This document shows, one piece after another, positions 56,250 through 64,000 of a DNA stretch of 64,000 bases. The notes below the pieces were generated by a model. That model was given only the letters and a program-made list of their open reading frames with translations. It made no database searches and was not told the origin of the DNA. A program made the position numbers and the translations under genes. The stretch's first letter is position 1, and each line of letters begins with the position of its first letter. This DNA is from Ophiocordyceps camponoti-saundersi (nom. inval.) (lineage: Eukaryota > Ascomycota > Sordariomycetes > Hypocreales > Ophiocordycipitaceae): contig PDHQ01000132.1 of the NCBI GenBank assembly GCA_003339415.1, forward strand, positions 5,122-69,121, read 5' to 3'.

Positions 56250-57564
56250 ATCGCTGGTTGGTCCCGGTTCGACAGACGTCTCTCGCGTTCTCTCTTTACC
56301 CCTCTCCCTCTTTTTGGCATCCCCCACCATTTCAGCCTGATTCCCTCCCCCCCCCCCCCCCCCCCCCCCCTTTGTGAGAACGCAACGAAATGAAGAAGCG
56401 ATGTGTGGACTAGGAAAGAACGATGTGGAAATATTGGTAACACAGACTCTATGACTGAACAATTAAACTAGGCCAGCAAGCACCGATGGACTCGGCCGTC
56501 TGTCTGCCTCGCTGCGCCGTTGCATTGACGACCTCTTTGCGCATCTTTTTATCTGTTGTGTCTGCCTCGTCTCCCCCGCGGAAATGATGATCGGTCGTTG
56601 CCGTGATTTGCATGCTGCTGTGCTCCGGTCTATTATGCAGTGCCGAAGTGACGAGTCAGACAAGCCGCGGCAGGGTGAGTGACTGCGGCCGCGTGTCAGG
56701 TCAGACGGCTGAGTTAAGATCTAGGTCGTACCTGTCGTCCATACAATTGGTAAGAAGTTTCAACCAACTGTAGATGGCGCTTCCCCCTCGGGGGCAGTGC
56801 TCACCGTTCAAAGGCCTAGACCTGGGTCTTCTACCGTTGCCGGCGAACGATGTGGATGCCTCTTGTCATGGCGCCCGAGCGGGGTGAGGGGCCCCGCAAG
56901 CGAGTCTGCCGCGGTGCCACACCTTAGCAGCGGGAAATAAAACAATCTAGGGTCTTTTAGGGAATTTCGGCCCGCTGTCGCACGGCATGACGAGGCGGAA
57001 GGCCCCCCCCTTTTTTTTGCTGTTGCGCTTCTTCTTTCGGCGGATAATGGTGTGCGGTGAGTTGGGGATGTCATGTCATGTCGTGTCATGTTTGTCTGCT
57101 CCGGTAGATCAGGGGCATCGATATCGTCCTTTGGCCGAGTCAACGTGTCTGTATGTACATATGTACGTACATGCTCTACGTGTCTACGGATAGGTACTCA
57201 TGACAAGCTGATGATGGGTACGTGTGGTCTGGGCTTACCTGACAATGATCTGATTCACGGATACGAAAACATTGATGATGAAGAGAAGAGAAGAAACTCC
57301 TATCGTGCATCCCATAACTCCTCTAATTGCCTACCTACCTACCTAGTACTAAAACATATGTATATAGAAGACAAACTTCACTAATTACTCTTTGAAACTA
57401 CAGAAAACCCGTCCGGCGATCAAACCAACCAGCAGCCAAGGTCAGACGAACGTTTGTAGGTAGGTAGGGATGTAGAAAATGACGTAAGGTGAGAATCTTC
57501 ATCCGATGAGGTTCCCGACCTGCTGGGCTCTACCGCACCATACTCCTCTCCTCCATCCTTGGAG
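56250..57564. other. Intergenic between convergent genes, no gene seen
   Basis: 1.3 kb. A poly-C run of about 25 bases lies at 56346-56370, in the probable 3' UTR of the MAP kinase. TACA/GTAC repeats lie at 57150-57172 and CTACC repeats near 57331-57343. Confidence 0.6.
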
Positions 57565-58383
57565 CTAGCCGAAAAACCAGTAAGTGGCAGTATATGGAAC
57601 GGAACTGTCCCCCGGCGCGCTAGAACAGTCACGGCTGACGCCTCCGGCTGTGAGGACGCGATAGACGAATTTCGCTCCGCCAGCGGCGGCGGCGTCCTTG
57701 CTGCCCAGGCGAAGCCAGGCGACGGCGTCCTTGTCCGGCGACGGGACGTCGTCGAGCTTTTTAACGGCCACGTCGATTTCACCCTTATCGCCGTTGAGAC
57801 GGAAGATGGGGACCTTGTTCGAGTCGAAGAAGTGTTCGCCCACGGGCTTCAGCCTTAGGTCTGCCCCCTTGACGGCGAGTTCGGCGGCGGGAGGAAACTC
57901 AAAGGGACCGGCGCCGGCGGCGGAGGTAGCGGCTGAAGACTTTTTGGTGTCACTGTCACAGCCGTCCATGCTCTTGGGCTTTATAGGATTGGCAGCACCG
58001 GCGAGGACCTTTTTGGTGAGGGCATTGAATTCGTCGCTTGAGAGAGCATTCGGCCCTTGGCCGGGATGCAAGGTCGTCACGTCGTAAAGCACGGCCAGCG
58101 CGCCCGTGGCCTTGGCCTTGGGTTCGTTTTCTTTGCATGTGTAGTTTTGGACGCCGAAGCCGAGAGTGATGTACTTGAGGGAGACTTTGTCCGATTCCTG
58201 TGGGGAGGGGAGTTCTTCGCCTGAGACAGAAAGTTCAGTATATAAATTGTGTAGCTTGTGCACGGATACGTCTGTATACTCACATCCGCCTGTCTCTGGC
58301 AGTTGGGGCGTCGCGGAAGCTCGGGGGGTAACCCGGCCAAGCGCCGGTAGGGCGAAGGCGAGGACAAGGTACCAGGCAACCAT
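57565..58383 (-). CDS. Secreted DUF3455-like protein
   Basis: Exons 58383-58284 and 58220-57565 give 251 residues. A signal peptide is clear (MVAWYLVLAFALPALG). The mature part has SLKYITLGFGVQNYTC, ATGALAVLYDVT and, near the end, WLRLGSKDA, FVYRVLTAGG and YTATYWFFG, which resemble the DUF3455 family; many fungal members carry the misleading name malate dehydrogenase. No catalytic residues can be assigned. An Ala/Ser/Gly-rich linker lies near 125-140. The 63-bp intron is stop-free and in phase, so unspliced RNA would code a 21-residue insertion. Four or more cysteines suggest disulfides. Confidence 0.78.
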   Translation of the reverse strand: MVAWYLVLAFALPALGRVTPRASATPQLPETGGCEYTDVSVHKLHNLYTELSVSGEELPSPQESDKVSLKYITLGFGVQNYTCKENEPKAKATGALAVLYDVTTLHPGQGPNALSSDEFNALTKKVLAGAANPIKPKSMDGCDSDTKKSSAATSAAGAGPFEFPPAAELAVKGADLRLKPVGEHFFDSNKVPIFRLNGDKGEIDVAVKKLDDVPSPDKDAVAWLRLGSKDAAAAGGAKFVYRVLTAGGVSRDCSSAPGDSSVPYTATYWFFG

Positions 58384-59959
58384 GATGGAGGAGCTGAAGG
58401 GGATTTTTCTTTAACCCGCGAATGAGGAGGGAGATGGAGAGAGGGAGTGAGATGGACAGAGAAAGGGACAGGTAGAAAGAGATGGAGGGTTCGTGAATGG
58501 TCAAGGGCACAAGAATGTCCGGGGTCAGCAGGGGTCCAGAGGATGTAGTTATAGTGGGAAGCAGAGAGACGACTGAATCTGTACTGAGTCAAGATTCCGG
58601 GTTGCTTGTCATTGTAACTCTGCGACGCCGACCATTGGTCTTGTTATCCGCCTTGGCGCTTAGAGAAAGCGGGCGGCTTGCAGCATTCATGTAACCCAGG
58701 CGAGGTTGTGCGAGGAGTTGGATTGTGGTCTGTCTACACGTATGCGACCGTCTTTTCATGCGATGGCTATGTAAGATGCGAGGCAGAAAGGCAGACTGCT
58801 CTTTGACGTGTGTACGAATTGGTGTAAGTTGGATACGATTCATTCAAAAATCGTACCAATATTCATATCGTGACGGATGGCTCATGTCCGGCAGCCACTC
58901 CTATTTAGGAAGGTCAACAGATGGGCAAAAGTAGCATCCAAAAATGGGTAGGTTAATATGTAGGTAGGTAGGTATGATAATAGGTAGGTTCGTAGTAGGC
59001 AGGTAGGGTATTCTCTACGGTTCTGTACGGTGATTCTGTATGAAATGACTCGTTTCCCTTCCTCCTCTTAGACGAAGAAGGTGCCAAGAATCCGGTGATC
59101 CTTTGTCGATGCTCTCCGTACAGATACCAACCATCTTTTGTTTGAAAACTAAAACCCTCGACAGCCGGTGGCTACTGCTCTTCGCGGCTTCGTTATCACC
59201 ATGGCAAACGCTCGCTGCCCCGGATACGTGCGTCCAGTGTGAGAAGGGGTGGGGGGGGTTGATCTGCGAAAGGTTCCGCGGAGAGCGTAACCCCTGACTC
59301 TCTATCTCTCTCTCACTTCGAGTCGAGGCTGGCTTTGAGGTGGACTGGACGACGGATCATGATTAGGTGAGTAGCCGTCAGAGTAGTATTGGATGTGGCA
59401 ATGGCCTCGAAAGAGAAGAGAAGGTTTGCTAGGTAGTAGCAAGTATGAGTGTATGTATGTAAGTGGTTGATAAGGAGATGGCTCATCAACATCATCAACC
59501 TCCCCAGCCCTTTCTTTTTTCTTGTCTTCCCCTTTTTCGCCCCTTTCCCAACCACCTCGGCAGAAGACAGTCAGCGTCGTAGTCGGGGCCTCGAAGACGG
59601 CCTCGTACCACGTCGGTTGGTTTCAGGCGGAGAAGCTCGGTGTCAGCAGCATCTGGAGAGAAAGAAAGAGCTCCATTGTGGCGCATAGACAGTGGCGCGC
59701 ATGCAGTCTCGCAAATCGACGTTATGATGATCGTTCTATCCTCTCCTTCATCCCTCGTTACTGAGCAACGACGTTGTTGTGCGAGGGTTCAATGTCGTCT
59801 GAACAAGGGCTGTTCGCTGCTGCAATTAATTACTAAGCTCTCATCGCTCTTGCAGGGTAGCTTCAAGTAGCAAACCCCTCCTCTCCCTCTCTCGACATGT
59901 GCTGCAGCCTCTTAATCTTTAGCCTCTTTCGCCTCCTATGCTCCTTCATCGGCGCCATC
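58384..59959. other. Intergenic, no certain gene
   Basis: 1.6 kb between divergent genes. Includes GGTA runs at 58957-58991, pyrimidine-rich leader sequence near 59880, and a GC-richer stretch at 59565-59700 with stop-free frames on both strands that I could not assign to any family. Confidence 0.5.
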
Positions 59960-60640
59960 ATGTCGCGTCGCGCGGCAAAGGGCGACTACATCGAGACTGT
60001 GAGGAGTCATCGTCACTTCTACCCGTGATCGCTTGCTGACGCGACGGTGATGCTAAAGGACTCGGGAAACAAGGTCGCCCGCAAGGCCATCCTCGTCGGA
60101 ACGCAAAACATCATGCTCGGCGGAAAGACGGTGATCCAGCCCGAGGTCATGATCCGGGGTGACCTCGTCCGTACCGCCGCCGTCTCGTCGTCTAGCGGCT
60201 CACCCGCTCCAGCCAACACGACTGCCGTCGCCATCGGCCGATACTGCTTCCTCGCTCGGGGCGTGCTCTTGCGCCCGCCGGGCAGACTATACAAGGGCGC
60301 CTTTACCTACATGCCTCTGAGACTGGGAGATCACGTCTTCGTCGGTCAGGGAACCGTCCTTCAGGCGGCTACCGTCGGCAGCCACGTGCACATAGGTGCC
60401 CGATGTACCGTCAACGATTTCGCAATCATCAAGGACTATGTTAAGATCCTCGACGACACGATTGTTCCCCCCTTTATGGTGATTCCCAGCTTCTCCATTG
60501 TCGCTGGACAGCCAGCTAGGGTCGTGGGCGAGGTACCGGAAGGCGGACACGACGACTTTGAGCTTCGAGAGCTGTACAAGACTGTCGGTAACAATCCGCA
60601 GCCGCCCGCCAGCCCGACGAAGATGGATCGACCGCAGTGA
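59960..60640 (+). CDS. Dynactin subunit 5 (p25)
   Basis: Exons 59960-59998 and 60059-60640 give 206 residues. MSRRAAKGDYIET joined to DSGNKVARKAILVGTQNI is the conserved start of dynactin p25. The body is a left-handed beta helix of hexapeptide repeats (GDHVFVGQGTVLQAATVGSHVHIGARCTVND) followed by an IIKDYVKILDD loop. p25 caps the pointed end of dynactin with p62, p27 and Arp11, helping cargo selection in dynein transport. The region RTAAVSSSSGSPAPAN is a short insertion within the helix. An upstream in-frame ATG at 59897 would add 21 hydrophobic residues; I prefer 59960 because it matches the family. The intron acceptor AAAG before GAC is short on pyrimidines. Confidence 0.92.
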
Positions 60641-61194
60641 AGTGGCGACAACGGAATTCCGTGAAAAGAATCGATTCAAATATTGACAATGACCAATCGT
60701 TGGACATGACGGTTGGTTTTGCAGTGTCAAGTGTAACAGGACGAGCAACCCAATGGCACGACCAAAGCTTGCAGCCATCCGGTCCGGCCAATGGCGTGCA
60801 TGGCTGCGCCTCGTGATCGGCACCAACGCAATCTCATTCTGTCTCTCAGCTCGCATCTGGAGGTTCGGAGCTAGGTAAAGCCGCTGCCCGTTCGGTAGCT
60901 GTTCAGGTGGCAGGGGGGTCGTGAAATTTTTGCTTCTCTCTTTTCGCTTGAGTCCGTCTCGCAGGTTCTTGGTTTTTTTTTTTCCCTTTCTCTCCCTCAT
61001 CCCTTTCTTTCTCTCTCTTGCTCTCTTCTTGCTCCCTATCGGCGTCCTTCGTTTTCCGAGCCGTGATGCGCTTGATTCTTCAGCGTGTCTCTGCCGCTCG
61101 TCTCCCTGCCTAAGATAACACGTCGCGTAGCGGCTCCACTGACGGCATTCCAAGTCGTGTCTCCACAGAACAGGAACAAGGAGAATACTCTAAT
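60641..61194. other. Intergenic, no gene seen
   Basis: 554 bases, with a long pyrimidine stretch (TTTCCC, CTCTC) at 60970-61035 in the probable leader of the ABC transporter. Confidence 0.6.
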
Positions 61195-63738
61195 ATGGCC
61201 GCCTTCGACAAAGCCGCTCTCTTCGAGGGCCTTTACGTGGCCTTTGCTATTGTTGTTCTCTTCTTCGTCTTCGTCTCCTTTCTACTTCACTACGGTCGAA
61301 GCAGCTTCTCTCCCGACGCTGTCCTGCGCAAGGCGCCGCTCCGTCTCATTGCCGTCGGCCTCGTCTCCATCCTCTTTACGGCCGAAGTCGTCATCGTCGC
61401 TTTACGCAGACGCCCTGTGAATCAGAATGAAGACCGCATTGTTGCCTGTGCCCTGTCGGCATTGGCTTGGTTCGCCTGCAGCTTCCGCAATGCCTACCTG
61501 ACCGTCGAAGTTGTTGGCCTCTCCCTCGCCGGCCTCGTCTTTGGCATTCCGCTAGTGGTCATCGAAGCTGTCCTCCGCAAGGATCCCGCCGTCGGTTCGG
61601 ACCGCCACTGGGCCATTCTCGGCATACAGGCTCTGCGCCTGCTGCTTCTCCTCATCCTCTTTGCCGATGCAGGCCTCCGTGTCTGTGTGCGCAGGAGGAA
61701 GATGAGGACCAAGTCTGACGCGTCTGACGAAGCCCGACCCTTCCTACGCGCCGCCAATGGCGAGGGCCATGCCGAAGCCTCGTACGGTAGTGTCTCCAAC
61801 GCCGGCAGCGATGATGCTTCGTCGTGCCTCAGCGACTGGAGCTCCGATTCGGGTTCCGACGCCGACGCCGACGAGACGCCCAAGGACTCGGAGACGGGTC
61901 AGCTCCGCAAAAGTGGCAGCTGGATCGTCTACGTCCGCAACTTCAGCATCTTTATCCCCTACATCATCCCCCGGAAGGACCACAAGGTCCAGGCCTGCAT
62001 CGTTACCTGCCTCATTTGCATGATCGGCGACCGCTTCCTCAACATCATGGTCCCCCGCCAGATCGGCATCGTCGCTGATAAGCTCGTTCAGGGAGAGGCC
62101 CCCTATCCGGAGCTGGTCCTCTATCTCGTTCTGAGCCTGGCCCAGGGCGACTCGGGGCTTGAGCTGATTCAAGCGTTGGCCAAGATCCCCATCGAGCAGT
62201 TCTCGTATCGCCAAATCACAAATGCCGCCTTCAACCACGTCATGAGCCTCGGCATGGACTTTCACTCCGACAGAGACTCGGCCGAGGTCATGAAGGCCAT
62301 CGAGCAGGGCGAGGCCCTCACAAACGTCGTCAAGACGGCCTTCCTCGACATCATGCCCACCCTCATCGACATGGTCGTGGCCTTTGTCTTCCTCTACATC
62401 AAGTTCAGCTCCGCCGTCGCTCTCTGCATGATGATTGCCTCTCTCTCTTTCCTAGTTGTCGAGGTCATCTCTTCCACCTGGAACATTGAGAACCGGCGAC
62501 GCAGCACCAAGACGGAGCGTCGCGAGGCTCGCGTCATGCACCAGGCCGTCCAGGGATGGCAGACGGTCTCGGCTTTCAACATGTTCTCGTACGAGAGGTT
62601 CCGCTTCGCAGCCGCCGTCGACCGCCACCTCGAGGCCAAGCTGGATTGGATGAGGCGTGACGCCTTTATCCAGGCTCTGCTCCAGGCACTCGTTCCATCA
62701 ACCTTCTTCCTCCTGGCCGTACTCGTCATCCGCCAGATCCGTGACGGCCACGCATCTCCCGGCGACTTTGTCTTCCTCATTTCGTACTGGGACTACCTCA
62801 TCCTGCCCATCAAGTATCTGTCGCACGAGTACCGCTTCCTCATGTCGGACCTCATCGACGCCGAGAGGCTTCTTGACCTGCTCCTGGCCAAACCCGATGT
62901 GACGGACAAGGATGGTGCGCAGGCGCTGGGTCAGGTTGAGGGGCGGGTCGAGTTTGACCACGTCGAGTTCGCCTACGACGCCCGGCGCCAAGCGCTCCGC
63001 GACATCAACTTCGCCGTCAGGCCCGGCGAGACGGTGGCGCTGGTCGGCAGCACCGGCTCGGGCAAATCATCCATCGTCAAGCTACTGATGCGCTACTACG
63101 ACGTCAACTCGGGCAGCATCCGCATCGATGGCAAGGACATTCGCGACGTGACGCAGGGGTCTCTTAGGAACGCACTCGGCGTGGTGCCGCAGACGCCGCT
63201 GCTGTTCAACGCGTCCATCATGGAGAATCTGCGCTACGCGAAGCTGTCGGCGTCGGACGAGGAGGTGTTTGACGCCTGCCGCGCGGCCGCCATCCACGAC
63301 AAGATCCTGGCCTTCCCCGACGGCTACGAAACCAACGTCGGCGAGTCGGGCGTCCGCCTCTCCGGCGGCGAGGTGCAGCGACTGGCGATTGCCCGAGCCT
63401 TCCTCAAGAACCCCCCAATCCTTATCCTGGACGAGGCGACGAGCGCCGTGGACACGGAGACGGAGGCGGAGATTCAGGAGGCGCTGGGTCGGCTGAGCGT
63501 CAAGCGGACGACCTTTGTCATCGCCCACCGCCTGTCGACGATTATCAACGCCGATCTGATTCTGGTGCTGCAAGACGGCGAGATTGTCGAGAGAGGCACG
63601 CACGACGAACTCCTCGACAAGGGCGGTCGTTACGACGCTCTCTGGCACAAGCAGCTCGGAGGCTCGCACGTCAGCGAGAACGGAAGCGATTTCGGCGACG
63701 ATTCCGGGGAGGAGCCCCTCATTGACACGGCGGACTGA
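61195..63738 (+). CDS. ABC half transporter, ABCB6/HMT1-like
   Basis: One exon, 847 residues. The N-terminus has about five hydrophobic segments (first AFAIVVLFFVFVSFLLHYG), an acidic Ser-rich linker (about 200-240), a six-helix transmembrane domain (about 260-540) and a nucleotide-binding domain (about 580-820). Walker A is GSTGSGKSS near 618, the signature LSGGEVQRLAIARA near 722, Walker B ILILDEATS near 743 and the switch histidine IAHRLST. The extra N-terminal membrane domain is a mark of the ABCB6/HMT1 group, which in fission yeast and worms moves phytochelatins or heavy-metal conjugates into vacuoles or related organelles. Substrate here is inferred from architecture only. No intron. 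Confidence 0.92.
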   Translation: MAAFDKAALFEGLYVAFAIVVLFFVFVSFLLHYGRSSFSPDAVLRKAPLRLIAVGLVSILFTAEVVIVALRRRPVNQNEDRIVACALSALAWFACSFRNAYLTVEVVGLSLAGLVFGIPLVVIEAVLRKDPAVGSDRHWAILGIQALRLLLLLILFADAGLRVCVRRRKMRTKSDASDEARPFLRAANGEGHAEASYGSVSNAGSDDASSCLSDWSSDSGSDADADETPKDSETGQLRKSGSWIVYVRNFSIFIPYIIPRKDHKVQACIVTCLICMIGDRFLNIMVPRQIGIVADKLVQGEAPYPELVLYLVLSLAQGDSGLELIQALAKIPIEQFSYRQITNAAFNHVMSLGMDFHSDRDSAEVMKAIEQGEALTNVVKTAFLDIMPTLIDMVVAFVFLYIKFSSAVALCMMIASLSFLVVEVISSTWNIENRRRSTKTERREARVMHQAVQGWQTVSAFNMFSYERFRFAAAVDRHLEAKLDWMRRDAFIQALLQALVPSTFFLLAVLVIRQIRDGHASPGDFVFLISYWDYLILPIKYLSHEYRFLMSDLIDAERLLDLLLAKPDVTDKDGAQALGQVEGRVEFDHVEFAYDARRQALRDINFAVRPGETVALVGSTGSGKSSIVKLLMRYYDVNSGSIRIDGKDIRDVTQGSLRNALGVVPQTPLLFNASIMENLRYAKLSASDEEVFDACRAAAIHDKILAFPDGYETNVGESGVRLSGGEVQRLAIARAFLKNPPILILDEATSAVDTETEAEIQEALGRLSVKRTTFVIAHRLSTIINADLILVLQDGEIVERGTHDELLDKGGRYDALWHKQLGGSHVSENGSDFGDDSGEEPLIDTAD

Positions 63739-64000
63739 TTGGAGCTCGGCGTCTTTTCTCGCGACTGGATTGGATGCAAACAAACAAACAAGGAAGGCCA
63801 AGAAAAGGAAGGCAAAGGGGGGGGGGGGGGGGGGGGGTTTATGGGCGCGAGGAGGCCGCGAAAAAGCAAGTGATTTATCTAATTTCTCTTCTTCACGTGT
63901 TGTTTACCCTCGGACTCGTTCCCGGACGAAGGTCGAGGTTGTGGCATATTCGTTTTCTTTTTGTGTTGCTTTTTGTCTGTTTGGACATTGATGTTGTTTA
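63739..64000. other. 3' flank of ABC transporter gene
   Basis: 262 bases to the window end. A poly-G run of about 21 bases lies at 63818-63838. No gene. Confidence 0.6.

Noticed and set aside
63082..63801. A 239-codon minus-strand frame opposite the ABC transporter
   Set aside because: It is the complement of GC-rich coding sequence with biased third positions and shows no domain.

Overview
The window looks like nuclear DNA of a filamentous ascomycete, most likely a sordariomycete and possibly Hypocreales. The evidence is short (about 50-90 bp) GT-AG introns with CTRAC-type branch sites, a tripartite TrpC with the ascomycete domain order, a group I G-alpha protein of exactly 353 residues, an Slt2-type MAP kinase, a LysM effector, a NACHT-ankyrin NLR-like protein, a DUF3716 zinc-motif protein, and a retrotransposon mutated in the manner of repeat-induced point mutation (RIP). 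I cannot name the species from the sequence.

Layout. 1.3-13.2 kb holds mainly conserved genes: tim9 (+), nup188 (-), trpC (+), use1 (+) and a BRCT-WGR protein (-). 14.9-29.8 kb is more accessory: a three-LysM effector (+), a NADAR-domain protein (+), a secreted modular protein I do not recognise (-), a glutamine-rich DUF3716 protein (-) with a striking repeat array upstream, the conserved divergent pair cdc123 (-) and cwc21 (+), and a NACHT-ankyrin STAND protein (+). The G-alpha gene (-) is at 31.4-32.6 kb, followed by 3.1 kb without a recognisable gene.

35,753-41,943 is one complete but dead Ty1/Copia retrotransposon. It has 298-bp LTRs, TGTCAGA/TCTGACA ends and a TTATG target duplication, and its pol lies on the minus strand. 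Nearly every CpA and TpG is gone. The right part, 44.0-63.7 kb, returns to conserved genes: qcr8 (-) and phb1 (+) sharing a 206-bp promoter, rex3 (-), a ROG1-like DUF676 lipase (+), a PRELI/UPS lipid-transfer protein (+), a low-molecular-weight phosphatase (+), the cell-wall-integrity MAP kinase (+), a secreted DUF3455 protein (-), dynactin p25 (+) and an ABCB6/HMT1-like half transporter (+).

Genes that plausibly work together: Tim9, Qcr8, prohibitin and the PRELI protein all belong to mitochondrial inner-membrane or intermembrane-space biology. The G-alpha protein and the MAP kinase are signalling components. The LysM protein, secreted proteins and NLR suggest interaction with a host or with other organisms.

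The strongest undescribed signal I see is the eight-copy ATTGG-N5-CCAAT palindrome array at 23,074-23,407, directly upstream of the glutamine-rich DUF3716 gene. In two copies both palindrome arms have changed together. All exon boundaries were placed by eye from splice consensus, phase and family similarity; no alignment or RNA data were available.
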